Part shown: positions 7,671 through 14,260 of the stretch, in pieces | Layout of the letters: each line of letters starts with the position of its first letter | Position numbering within the stretch: the stretch's first letter is position 1 | Source of the DNA: a virus | DNA length: 25,801 nt | IMG/VR virus record: IMGVR_UViG_3300023170_002041 | Location: 1-25,801 of that record | Reading direction: 5' to 3' (one strand) | Program-made: the position numbers and the translations under genes | Notes under the pieces: generated by a model | Told to the model about the DNA's origin: nothing | Database searches by the model: none | The model's input: the letters and a program-made list of their open reading frames with translations, nothing else

Positions 7671-7898
7671 CCTTTTTTTCTTCAATTTTATTACAAAACT
7701 TCCAGGATTATGTTTAGGCTGTGACCATTCTCTAATATAAGGATGATTATGTGCCCAGGTAGGAAACTCGCGCATCATAGCACCTTGTCCTGTTATGACT
7801 ACACATTTTCTGTGATTTGCAAGATACGCTTCATCTACTGCACGTTTGAATTTGCGCCAGCCTTCGTGTATGTGATATCCGTGTAGATCAATCCTCAT
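7650..7898 (-). CDS. Smr-domain protein (small MutS-related)
   Basis: An 82-residue stand-alone Smr domain. The family signature IDLHG is at residues 3-7, and the second signature appears as TGQG at 36-39 (TGxG in the family), followed by a segment ending GSFVIKLKKK. Smr domains bind or cut structured nucleic acids; stand-alone forms have been linked to RNA cleavage or branched-DNA cleavage. The ATG at 7898 lies 11 bases inside the upstream gene. The final residues overlap the MoxR promoter, a compact arrangement that could constrain the C-terminus. The domain call is solid, the substrate unknown. Confidence 0.83.
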   Translation of the reverse strand: MRIDLHGYHIHEGWRKFKRAVDEAYLANHRKCVVITGQGAMMREFPTWAHNHPYIREWSQPKHNPGSFVIKLKKKRLTFPLE

Positions 7899-8280
7899 TA
7901 CCTGATTGTCTTTTCATCGCTTTTGAAATACCATATTTTCTTATATCTCCTGAAAATAGATGCAGTTCGACTGCCTTTTTTTCGTTAGTTACTGATATAT
8001 TCCGATTAGTCAAGTAGTACGGACAATCAATAAACTGATCTAAAAAAATTAATACTTGGGTTGTAATTTGAAAATTAGCTGGATAAGGAACTTCATAAGT
8101 TTGTAAATTTAGTTCTTCCTTTACAAATCTATATCCTTCATCTGTAAGTCGTAGGCCGCCCGCATCCTTGGCTCTAGTATTTTGCCACCATACAGGCATG
8201 TATTCTTTCAAAGTAGCATGAGATATAGCAATATCTTTTTGTTTTAGAAATATTTTAGTGTATGTTTCTTTCCAGTTCAT
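7888..8280 (-). CDS. Conserved marine phage hypothetical protein
   Basis: A 130-residue protein resembling one I recall from cyanophages. It has a helical N-terminus, a WWQNTRAKDAGGLRLTDEG segment (31-49) that resembles a winged-helix wing or recognition region, and a conserved C-terminal part (CPYYLTNRNISVTNEKKAV) ending with a basic region. No catalytic motif is evident. It overlaps the upstream SGNH gene by 26 bases and the downstream Smr gene by 11, so it belongs to that unit. A nucleic-acid-binding role is only a guess. Confidence 0.7.
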   Translation of the reverse strand: MNWKETYTKIFLKQKDIAISHATLKEYMPVWWQNTRAKDAGGLRLTDEGYRFVKEELNLQTYEVPYPANFQITTQVLIFLDQFIDCPYYLTNRNISVTNEKKAVELHLFSGDIRKYGISKAMKRQSGNED

Positions 8281-8854
8281 TGTTGACCCATTCTGCTATA
8301 ATATCATGACCGAGGTTATTAAAATGGCCTGCATCGTCGATTACATTTTGCCTTGCTATATTAGGTATATTATTGTATTCGAAGCTGAAGTTGCTTTTTT
8401 CTTTTATTGCGTTTACTAGAATATTGTGCTCTAAATTGCCCAGTTCTTTGCTATAAAATCTATAATAGTTTTTTGCAAATTTTATTTTTTGATAATCTTT
8501 AGTCCATTGCATCCTTGCATTTCCAGGAACAATAGTTGATATACTTGTATTAGCCCTAATATTGGGATCTAATCTATAATAATTATTTGTATTACAAAGA
8601 GAATCTAAATTAACTTGAAAGTCGCCTATTCTAGAAAATCTATGAGGATGAGTAATTTGAAATATTATTATATCTGCTGTGATTAATTTTGAAAATTCTT
8701 CTAACAAGTACAACGAAAGCGTTACACTAGAGCCACCTATAGCTAGGTTGTAAACTTTGTCTTTAGATCTAATTTTAGATAATTTTTCAGCCCAACTATA
8801 ATATTGTTCTGGCATTCCGGCAGTGTAACTGCATCCCAGACAAAGAATATTCAT
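8255..8854 (-). CDS. SGNH/GDSL-like hydrolase
   Basis: A 199-residue protein with the SGNH fold blocks. Block I is LGCSYTAG (6-13), with nucleophile Ser9 in a GCS variant of GDS. Block II is AIGGSS (38-43), giving the oxyanion Gly. Block V is DDAGH (173-177), giving a D-x-x-H pair. Block III (Asn) is less clear. The family includes esterases, lipases and carbohydrate O-acetylesterases. In phages such proteins often act on surface polysaccharide, but this one lacks a signal peptide and any fibre-like domain. It starts in a 4-base ATGA overlap with the gene upstream. The family call is good, the substrate unknown. Confidence 0.78.
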   Translation of the reverse strand: MNILCLGCSYTAGMPEQYYSWAEKLSKIRSKDKVYNLAIGGSSVTLSLYLLEEFSKLITADIIIFQITHPHRFSRIGDFQVNLDSLCNTNNYYRLDPNIRANTSISTIVPGNARMQWTKDYQKIKFAKNYYRFYSKELGNLEHNILVNAIKEKSNFSFEYNNIPNIARQNVIDDAGHFNNLGHDIIAEWVNNELERNIH

Positions 8855-9144
8855 TTCTCTTCTTCTACTTTTTCACCGGAAGTTAGTTTAACTACTGAAA
8901 AATCGTTACAATTAAACATATCGTTTAATTTTTTTGCTAAATTGTGTGCGTGTCCTGGATTAGAGAAGGAAACTTTTTTATACTTAGGTCCAGGATAGTT
9001 AGTTAACATATTAGAAGATTTCAAATTGAAAGCTTCATCCTTATAGAATACTGCCCAAATGGCTTCAGCCTTCAGAACTTGTTCGCTTTTATATGTTTTT
9101 TTATCTATGTACTCAACTAGTACCGTCGGCTTCGGTCTACTCAT
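8851..9144 (-). CDS. Conserved marine T4-like phage hypothetical protein
   Basis: A 97-residue basic protein (MSRPKPTVLVEYIDKKTYKS) with a PGPKYKKVSFSNPGHAHNLA segment (51-70) and a charged C-terminus. I recall near-identical small proteins in cyanophage genomes, without function. It is the first gene after the 9145-9203 gap, which holds a late-promoter-like box, and it has AAGGA about 10 bases before the ATG. Its stop overlaps the SGNH start. It may be DNA- or RNA-binding from its charge, which is weak evidence. Confidence 0.72.
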   Translation of the reverse strand: MSRPKPTVLVEYIDKKTYKSEQVLKAEAIWAVFYKDEAFNLKSSNMLTNYPGPKYKKVSFSNPGHAHNLAKKLNDMFNCNDFSVVKLTSGEKVEEEK

Positions 9145-9173
9145 ATGCGCAATCCTTAAATAATATACGCATA

Positions 9174-9181
9174 TATTTATC
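9174..9181 (-). promoter_or_regulatory. T4-type late promoter-like box (GATAAATA)
   Basis: On the minus strand the box reads GATAAATA, one base from the T4 late consensus, 30 bases upstream of the ATG at 9144. The distance equals that of the tail-fibre box at 3616-3623, which strengthens both. Confidence 0.45.
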
Positions 9182-9203
9182 TCTTTTTAGTTATGTGCGC
9201 ACA

Positions 9204-9446
9204 TTACTTCCAGCCGGCTCCTGCATCCATATTAATTTGTATTACTTGGTCATCGTTAGATGATTTAGAAATAAGTATTTTTTCTAGGTCGCCGTTCAAT
9301 CTTGCCATAACTTCTCCCAGTGCAAAAGCAAGTCTTTTAGCTTGGTCTAAAGACATTTTAACTTCTTTTGCTCTACTCGCATCTGCACTTTTTGTTTGGG
9401 AAATAAATTGCTGTATTGGCGCAGTATTTAAAGGTTCATTTTGCAC
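9204..9446 (-). CDS. Small conserved phage hypothetical protein (GTG start)
   Basis: An 80-residue protein with a helical middle (MSLDQAKRLAFALGEVMARL, 31-50) and a C-terminal strand-like VIQINMDAGAGWK. It resembles a small protein I recall from marine T4-like phages. The start is GTG at 9446, supported by AGGAG seven bases upstream inside the preceding gene (11-base overlap). No in-frame ATG precedes the conserved helix except at residue 31. Function unknown. Confidence 0.68.
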   Translation of the reverse strand: MQNEPLNTAPIQQFISQTKSADASRAKEVKMSLDQAKRLAFALGEVMARLNGDLEKILISKSSNDDQVIQINMDAGAGWK

Positions 9447-9897
9447 GACTTAACTCCTGTCGCATTTCAAGTTCTGTTTTGAAAGGACCTTTATAATGAT
9501 AACGTTCTAGAGTGATAAGTTTTGGACAAAAGCTTTTCACCCATCCTTTGTCAAATCTTATAATGTAATAACCTGCACAATATAAACTTTTTGATTTTTC
9601 ACTTTTTGTAAACAATGGAAGTTTACGTTTTACATCATACATATCGTTGTAAGGAACACAACTAGTAGGAAAACTATTGCTTTCTTTCTGTTCGTGTTTT
9701 TCTATGCTTAAATTTGTCCAAGTGAGTTTATCTTTAAATTTTTTAGTAAGTTGTTTTTCGTTTTTAAAAAATCTAGTTCCAGTAGAATCGCTGAGCATAT
9801 ACTGGTCATCTGATATAGACAAGGTACCTACCCTAATACCGTTGTCTTCTACAATCCAAAATTTGTTTTTAATAATTTCTTTAGCATTAACGCTCAT
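9436..9897 (-). CDS. Conserved phage hypothetical protein
   Basis: A 153-residue protein. The frame is open upstream to 9972, but the ATG at 9897 (MSVNAKEIIKNKFWIVEDNG) is chosen because it has GAGG eight bases upstream, only an 11-base overlap with the RNase H gene, and matches the N-terminus I recall for cyanophage homologues. The sequence is rich in Lys and aromatic residues, with beta-like segments (GIRVGTLSISDDQYML, AGYYIIRFDKGWV), and no membrane segment. Tight coupling to the RNase H gene hints at a replication or nucleic-acid role. There is no motif to confirm that. Confidence 0.72.
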   Translation of the reverse strand: MSVNAKEIIKNKFWIVEDNGIRVGTLSISDDQYMLSDSTGTRFFKNEKQLTKKFKDKLTWTNLSIEKHEQKESNSFPTSCVPYNDMYDVKRKLPLFTKSEKSKSLYCAGYYIIRFDKGWVKSFCPKLITLERYHYKGPFKTELEMRQELSRAK

Positions 9898-10876
9898 ACG
9901 GATACCTCGCTTGTAATGGTTCAGAATAATGTTGTGCTTGATCTGCAATACGTTGCATATCCCACTTAGCACAGAACTTCATAAGACGCATACCGACCTG
10001 TGTAACATCCTTAGGTTCTACTTCGTTTATTGTGTTATTAATTATCTCTTTGATATCAGCTGGCTGTGCAGTTAAGTCACAAAGTGTTACATTGCGGTTG
10101 TAGTCGTCCAAAACACGGTGCTCAACACCATTATGATCAACCCAACGCTGTAACATAAGATTATTCCAGTTATAACCTTTCGTGGTCTTATCGTCAAATG
10201 CTTCCAATAGACCAACTTTATTTTTTGTACCTTTCTTGCGAACGCCTGGATAAGCGGAGAAAACATTGTCACTGGTATCACCTCGCATACATTTTTCAAA
10301 TAACATAAATTGTGGATTAGGTGCAGGCTTAGGCTCACCTGTTTTCTTGTCTACAACAGCCTTGCCCTTATCATCAAAGTATCCTTCATGTGTAATAGTT
10401 GTGTTACTAACGCCGTTATACTGCCTTACATTAGGTGCAATTAGTTGTGCAAAGTCACCGTCTGTACTGATAATAACATGATTGTCATTGGGATGATTTT
10501 GTACCCAACCTGCAATAAGATCGTCTGCTTCTAGTACAGGATTATGTAGTACAGTGCAGTTAGTTTTGTCGGAAATAAAGTTTTTAAACTCATCAAAGAT
10601 TTCAAAGAACACTGCATCTTCTTCAGCTTCACGTGGGCTCATTGCGTCACGAGTTTCTTGACGGTTACGCTTGTACGGAGCATAAAAGTCTTTGCGCCAG
10701 CTACGTCCTTCTAAGCAGAATACAACATGGTCAGCGTCAAAATCATTCCATGCCTTTTTAATACTATTAAGTGTAATGTGTAGTGCCATACCTACTTTTG
10801 TATCGATATCTCCACGTACTACATGACGTGCTCTAAAGAAAGTGTTAAGTGTGTCTACAAGTATATAAGTTGCCAT
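9887..10876 (-). CDS. rnh: RNase H / 5'-3' exonuclease of the FEN family (T4 Rnh-like)
   Basis: A 329-residue FEN-type nuclease. Acidic metal-binding motifs appear in order: N-terminal LVDTLNTFFRARH, the helical arch region FCLEGRSWRKDFYAPYKRNR, LEADDLIAGW, ISTDGDFAQL and RGDTSDNVFSAYPGV, the last a helix-3-turn-helix region. Length and motif order match T4 RNase H and its cyanophage homologues, which remove RNA primers and flaps from lagging-strand fragments. The ATG at 10876 follows a 66-base intergenic gap holding a promoter candidate. It acts with the polymerase and clamp genes further right. All acidic residues expected in the active site seem present. Confidence 0.92.
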   Translation of the reverse strand: MATYILVDTLNTFFRARHVVRGDIDTKVGMALHITLNSIKKAWNDFDADHVVFCLEGRSWRKDFYAPYKRNRQETRDAMSPREAEEDAVFFEIFDEFKNFISDKTNCTVLHNPVLEADDLIAGWVQNHPNDNHVIISTDGDFAQLIAPNVRQYNGVSNTTITHEGYFDDKGKAVVDKKTGEPKPAPNPQFMLFEKCMRGDTSDNVFSAYPGVRKKGTKNKVGLLEAFDDKTTKGYNWNNLMLQRWVDHNGVEHRVLDDYNRNVTLCDLTAQPADIKEIINNTINEVEPKDVTQVGMRLMKFCAKWDMQRIADQAQHYSEPLQARYPYER

Positions 10877-10905
10877 TTTAGTGCCTATGATGGTTACTAT
10901 TATCT

Positions 10906-10939
10906 ATTATAGTGTACACGAATATATGTATTATGTCAA
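10906..10939 (-). promoter_or_regulatory. Candidate promoter upstream of the RNase H gene
   Basis: On the minus strand a perfect TTGACA (10934-10939) is followed by TATAAT (10906-10911), but the spacer is 22 bases, too long for a standard sigma70 promoter. At 17 bases the hexamer is TACACT (10911-10916), a 4/6 match. Either element could be used. The gap location supports a promoter, but the exact form is uncertain. Confidence 0.4.
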
Positions 10940-10942
10940 CCA

Positions 10943-11341
10943 TTATGATACAGAACTTTTACCTTTATCTATCGGAACAACATTAATATAACCTGCACCT
11001 CTATCTGTATCGATGCCTTCTTCTTCTAACATTTGGTATACAATAGTTTTAAACCAAGCATCCACAATTAGTTCGTTTGTTTCACCACTATAACCTGCAT
11101 CGAGCAATTGCTCGATAAATTCGTTGTTCCAGTCTAGTTCGAAAAAACCGTTACGAATGTTCTCTGGATTAACCTGTGTATCTAAAACAGCGACCCATGG
11201 TTCGCCTTTTTTAGTTGCTTCTTGTTTTTCAATTTCAAGTGCAGCTCTACGATTTTCTTCTGGAGTAAGTTCTTTTTCTTTAACAGGTTCTTCTATAATT
11301 TTAGGAGTTACACCTAGCGTTTGTTTTAGTTTATCCCACAT
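10943..11341 (-). CDS. Conserved marine phage hypothetical protein
   Basis: A 132-residue acidic protein. Residues 1-48 are charged and probably helical or disordered (EEPVKEKELTPEENRRAALE). The remainder holds the conserved stretch WVAVLDTQVNPENIRNGFFE and LDAGYSGETNELIVDAWFKT that I recall from cyanophage proteins of unknown function. The ATG at 11341 overlaps the upstream 69-residue gene by 11 bases. The stop lies just before the RNase H promoter region. No enzyme motif visible. Confidence 0.7.
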   Translation of the reverse strand: MWDKLKQTLGVTPKIIEEPVKEKELTPEENRRAALEIEKQEATKKGEPWVAVLDTQVNPENIRNGFFELDWNNEFIEQLLDAGYSGETNELIVDAWFKTIVYQMLEEEGIDTDRGAGYINVVPIDKGKSSVS

Positions 11342-11540
11342 CTTTTTCTTCCTTTAAGTATTCCACGCTTTGTGTCATACGTGTTATTGAAAAATACTTA
11401 GGGTCATTATAAGTATGTGTACCTTCTGCTCTTAGATCAATATACATACCTTCTTTTTGTAGTACAGCCCAAAGAGCATTTAAATCTTTCAACTGCTTTT
11501 TAAAATCATTAACAAGTTTAGTTACTTTTGGGTCCTTCAT
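11331..11540 (-). CDS. Small hypothetical protein
   Basis: A 69-residue charged protein (MKDPKVTKLVNDFKKQLKDL) with a helical first half and a beta-like second half (GMYIDLRAEGTHTYNDPKYF). AAGGA lies 8-9 bases before the ATG at 11540, and that ATG overlaps in ATGA fashion with the stop of the 30-codon frame upstream. Unknown function. Its spacing in the chain supports it as a real gene. Confidence 0.6.
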   Translation of the reverse strand: MKDPKVTKLVNDFKKQLKDLNALWAVLQKEGMYIDLRAEGTHTYNDPKYFSITRMTQSVEYLKEEKDVG

Positions 11541-11629
11541 AATTGTTTCCTTATTTTCTCATATTGTTTTTCAGTAATCTTTTTTGCTTGTAAAACTTCA
11601 AGATCTTCTTTGCTAAGTCCCCCAGGCAT
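11537..11629 (-). CDS. Candidate 30-residue peptide gene between QueE and the 69-residue gene
   Basis: A short frame (MPGGLSKEDLEVLQAKKITE and 10 more residues) starts inside the end of the QueE gene (17-base overlap) and stops in a 4-base ATGA overlap with the next gene. The peptide reads as a charged helix-turn-helix-like pair, unlike random sequence, and it fills what would be a 72-base gap in an array that otherwise has few gaps. Against it: no proper ribosome site (GGA only one base from the ATG), so it would depend on re-initiation from QueE translation. Confidence 0.4.
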   Translation of the reverse strand: MPGGLSKEDLEVLQAKKITEKQYEKIRKQL

Positions 11630-12572
11630 TTCCGAATAAGCTGATGTGTAGTCTGGGACTGAATCGCCAGCCTCTTTCCATACACGCTTCTGCCACGTCT
11701 TTAACGTTGAGACTATATTCTTCCGAACGTCCGCCAAGCGGCATAAGATATACTGGACACTCGATGCCTGCTGCACGATATTCTTCAACAGCTCTATTAA
11801 CTTCGTCAAAGTCATCCATAGTAGCAACAACAAACTTGAAATACATATCACTGCCATCCACAAGGGAATACTCACGAGCAACGTCAGGCTTAATAGCATC
11901 ACTCCAAGGTTCGCCTGAAACGGAGAGCTTTGGTGAGCAGCTAAATGTGACTTTAATTCTATCGTTATCGTTGAGATAATTGAAGAAGTCATCATGTAAA
12001 GGTTGTGTAGTATTAGTTTCAATTGTGACATTTTTTAAATCAGCCATTTTAGGATGTTCAAACAACTCTACATAAAGTCGTTGCCAAGCTAGTAATGGCT
12101 CTCCTCCTGTTAAAATAAGATGTACGTCTTGACCATTGTCCATAGTCCACTTGCCTTCTGGCAGTAAACTAATCAAGTGTTCAACAACTTCGTCTACTTC
12201 TGCAAGTTTGTTGAAGTGTTTAAACTCTGGATAGATACTTGCATAAGTATCACAACCTGTATGGATAATAGGCAAGTCTTCAAATTTTTCAGTTGTTTTG
12301 TGTACACCTGCGTCAAGCAATGCTTTTACTTCTGCATTGTAACGCTGACCTTCTTTGTGTTGTTCCCAGCGATCTTTTTTAGTGTCAACACCGAAGTTCA
12401 TACAACGGAAGTTACAACCAAATGTACGTAGGAATACACTAGGTACTCCTACAAACTTTCCTTCACCTTGTACACTATAAAATGCTTCACTGTAACGTAG
12501 TTTCATTGTTGGTTTCCTGTTAACTGCTTCATAAGAAGGATAACCTTTTTCAAATACTGGACTTTCAATCAT
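11613..12572 (-). CDS. queE: QueE-like radical SAM 7-carboxy-7-deazaguanine synthase
   Basis: A 319-residue radical SAM protein converting 6-carboxytetrahydropterin to 7-carboxy-7-deazaguanine in the preQ0 pathway. The QueE features are FYSVQGEG (31-38), TFGCNFRC (50-57), TGGEPLL (156-162), and the C-terminal SPRLHISLFGNAWGT. The cluster-binding cysteines are spread out: C53-x3-C57, then 49 residues, then C107 in a GCDTYAS context that matches the third-cysteine region of normal QueE (CX3CX2C). The extra segment makes the protein longer than bacterial QueE (about 210-250). The start used is the ATG at 12572, overlapping the FolE stop by one base (TAATG). FolE lies directly upstream, so the two pathway steps are co-transcribed. 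Confidence 0.88.
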   Translation of the reverse strand: MIESPVFEKGYPSYEAVNRKPTMKLRYSEAFYSVQGEGKFVGVPSVFLRTFGCNFRCMNFGVDTKKDRWEQHKEGQRYNAEVKALLDAGVHKTTEKFEDLPIIHTGCDTYASIYPEFKHFNKLAEVDEVVEHLISLLPEGKWTMDNGQDVHLILTGGEPLLAWQRLYVELFEHPKMADLKNVTIETNTTQPLHDDFFNYLNDNDRIKVTFSCSPKLSVSGEPWSDAIKPDVAREYSLVDGSDMYFKFVVATMDDFDEVNRAVEEYRAAGIECPVYLMPLGGRSEEYSLNVKDVAEACMERGWRFSPRLHISLFGNAWGT

Positions 12573-13255
12573 TAGCAAGCAAACTCCTGTTGTAATTTAA
12601 TATTGTCAAAGAACTCTTTCTTTGTACCAGGATCTGTTTTAAACGCACCTTTTAGTACAGTTGTTTGTGTAAGTGAACTATGTGCCATAATGCCTCTATT
12701 TTCACAGCAACCGTGTGTTGCTTGAATGTACACACCTAAGTGATCGGCGCCAGTTGCTTTAGCAATCTCACGAGCAATGTCGTTAGCAAGTTCTTCTTGT
12801 AGCGTACCACGTCTAGCACACCATTGTGCAATACGTGTATATTTAGAAAGACCAATTAGTTTAGCACTTGCAATAATACCAATATATGCTACACCAGATA
12901 CTGGCTGATGGTGATGCGAACAAACACTTTTCAGTTCACTTCGTACAACTAACATACCTTCATAACGATCATCGTCATGATTAGGAAATGCTGTTGCACT
13001 TGGAACAGGATCATACCTTCCGCTCATTAATTCATTAAAGTACATTTTAGCAAGACGTTTTGCTGTACCTTGTGAGTTAGGATCGTTGTGTCGATCAATT
13101 AGTAGTGTGTCTAGTACACCTTCAAATGCAACAGTTGCTTCTTCGATAAGTTCTTCCTTATCGCCTTTCTGTAGTACTTCTGAAATGTTGTCGCCAGCCC
13201 AATAGCGAATGTTTGCATCTTGCAAACGGGCTTTAATTTGTTCTGCTTTGCTCAT
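12572..13255 (-). CDS. folE: GTP cyclohydrolase I
   Basis: This 227-residue enzyme converts GTP to 7,8-dihydroneopterin triphosphate, the first step to folates and to 7-deazaguanines. The zinc site matches FolE: C112 and H115 in VCSHHHQPV and C183 in ATHGCCENRG. The catalytic His residues are at 114 and 181, and the core LIGLSKYTRIAQWCARRGTLQEEL is clear in shorter form (LSKYTRI, ARRGTLQEEL). The residue between the first Cys and His is Ser rather than the usual Glu. The ATG at 13255 has CGGAG upstream and follows a strong consensus promoter at 13298-13326. With QueE next in the same transcript, a queuosine/deazaguanine role is more likely than folate supply. Confidence 0.93.
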   Translation of the reverse strand: MSKAEQIKARLQDANIRYWAGDNISEVLQKGDKEELIEEATVAFEGVLDTLLIDRHNDPNSQGTAKRLAKMYFNELMSGRYDPVPSATAFPNHDDDRYEGMLVVRSELKSVCSHHHQPVSGVAYIGIIASAKLIGLSKYTRIAQWCARRGTLQEELANDIAREIAKATGADHLGVYIQATHGCCENRGIMAHSSLTQTTVLKGAFKTDPGTKKEFFDNIKLQQEFAC

Positions 13256-13270
13256 TTAGTTCTCCGAGTT

Positions 13271-13288
13271 ATAGACGAGGATGTCTAT
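13271..13288 (-). promoter_or_regulatory. Hairpin in the folE leader
   Basis: A perfect 6-bp stem (ATAGAC/GTCTAT) with a 6-base loop would form almost at the 5' end of the folE mRNA, between the expected start site near 13291 and the ribosome site. It could stabilise the transcript or influence initiation. It is too small and simple to call a riboswitch. Confidence 0.3.
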
Positions 13289-13297
13289 TATGTTGTT

Positions 13298-13326
13298 ATT
13301 ATATACTTTATTTAGGTTTTTGTCAA
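13298..13326 (-). promoter_or_regulatory. Perfect-consensus sigma70 promoter for folE-queE
   Basis: On the minus strand TTGACA (13321-13326), exactly 17 bases, then TATAAT (13298-13303). Both hexamers match consensus fully. It occupies the 13256-13331 gap, with the start site about 35 bases before the folE ATG. It would be read by the unmodified host polymerase early in infection. Confidence 0.85.
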
Positions 13327-13331
13327 GTATA

Positions 13332-13532
13332 TTATGCAAAATATCCATCAATAACTTCTAAAATATCATGATATTTTGCTATTTCCATCATTTCTTTTTC
13401 AATCTCATCCATTACATCTCCGTGTTCGCCGATGCCTGCTGGATTGTTTAGTAGAATTTCTACGTTCATTCTGTGCTTTTCAACGTGTCCTAGTGCATGA
13501 TCTCTCGATGCTTTAAGTAGTTGCTGTCTCAT
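13332..13532 (-). CDS. Small conserved marine phage hypothetical protein
   Basis: A 66-residue protein, apparently all helical (MRQQLLKASRDHALGHVEKH), with a conserved NPAGIGEHGDVMDEIEKEM segment (30-48) and an end reading YHDILEVIDGYFA. I recall closely similar proteins in cyanophages without function. It overlaps the upstream HIT gene by 20 bases and ends just before the folE promoter, so it is the last gene of its transcript. Confidence 0.7.
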   Translation of the reverse strand: MRQQLLKASRDHALGHVEKHRMNVEILLNNPAGIGEHGDVMDEIEKEMMEIAKYHDILEVIDGYFA

Positions 13533-13875
13533 TTTTATAGTTTCCTTTCTCTGGTATCACGTGCCGCACTCCTCCACGAGGATCTTCCATATCACCCTTG
13601 CGGCGGGGGATGAGATGTACATGTGGATACATAACAGTTTGACCTGCTTCTTCGCCTATATTTTGACCGATGTTGTAAGCATTGCAATAACCTTTTTGCA
13701 CCCAGTCATGGCCCCATGCATAGGCTGCTTTGTAGCACTTAGCCAAATGGTCCCAATCTTGTACCTTAGGCACAAAAAGAACATGTCCTTCGGTTACAGG
13801 AAAGCCGTCTTTAAATACAGTATATTCTTTGGTATCTATTAGTATGTCCTTCCAAGGTACTTCGTTAAACTGCAT
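13513..13875 (-). CDS. HIT-family protein
   Basis: A 120-residue histidine-triad protein (nucleotide hydrolase/transferase family). The N-terminal half has FPVTEGHVLFVPK (25-37), and the catalytic region reads VMYPHVHLIPR with H85 and H87. Aligned to the H-x-H-x-H motif, the last two His are present, including the catalytic middle one, while the first is Tyr. The ATG at 13875 is preceded by GAGGAAGAG, so the longer frame to 13890 (a TTG) is not used. It overlaps the glycosylase gene by 11 bases. HIT enzymes cleave dinucleoside polyphosphates or nucleotide conjugates. Nearby nucleotide-sugar genes make such a role reasonable but unproven. Confidence 0.83.
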   Translation of the reverse strand: MQFNEVPWKDILIDTKEYTVFKDGFPVTEGHVLFVPKVQDWDHLAKCYKAAYAWGHDWVQKGYCNAYNIGQNIGEEAGQTVMYPHVHLIPRRKGDMEDPRGGVRHVIPEKGNYKNETATT

Positions 13876-14260
13876 AAAACTCTTCCTCAATGTATCTTTT
13901 TAATTCGTGATCACCTACATTTTCAGGTAGTTCTTTTTTATAAAACAGCCTATAACTATCGCTACCGTACTTTCCAATGCCATATAACTCTGTAGCATCT
14001 TCGCCGTCCCAATCTCCAAACTGTTCGCTCATTCTATACAGTCTTTCTGCTCGAACTCGTTTCATTCCTAACGGTGCAATTACTTCTTCAATCTCGTCTC
14101 TTGTTGCATGAAGTAATGCAGTGTGCGTTGGCCATTTAGAAAAGAAAACAGGTAGAACAGCCTTTACTTGTTTTCTGCCTGTTTGGTTTAAACACATGAC
14201 GCCCACCATATGTTGCCAAACATTTTCTACTTGCTGTTGCACCATTAAATCATCTCTCAC
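13865..14260 (-). CDS. HhH-GPD DNA glycosylase resembling the MBD4 catalytic domain
   Basis: A 131-residue protein of the helix-hairpin-helix DNA glycosylase superfamily. The pattern CLNQTG (23-28), the hairpin GIGKYGSDSYRLF (94-106) and the catalytic-Asp segment VGDHELKRY (Asp117) resemble the glycosylase domain of animal MBD4 (known GIGKYGNDSYRIF and DHKLNKY), more than EndoIII or MutY. It lacks the iron-sulfur cluster cysteines of EndoIII. MBD4-type enzymes remove T or U opposite G. The start chosen is GTG at 14260, in a 4-base GTGA overlap with the preceding stop; an ATG at 14245 is the alternative. It is short (about one domain) but complete. Confidence 0.8.
   Translation of the reverse strand: MRDDLMVQQQVENVWQHMVGVMCLNQTGRKQVKAVLPVFFSKWPTHTALLHATRDEIEEVIAPLGMKRVRAERLYRMSEQFGDWDGEDATELYGIGKYGSDSYRLFYKKELPENVGDHELKRYIEEEFYAV

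Noticed and set aside
11537-12031. Long minus-strand frame overlapping the QueE gene
   Set aside because: Most of it is an out-of-frame shadow of QueE. Only the last 30 codons (11537-11629) look protein-like and are listed separately.
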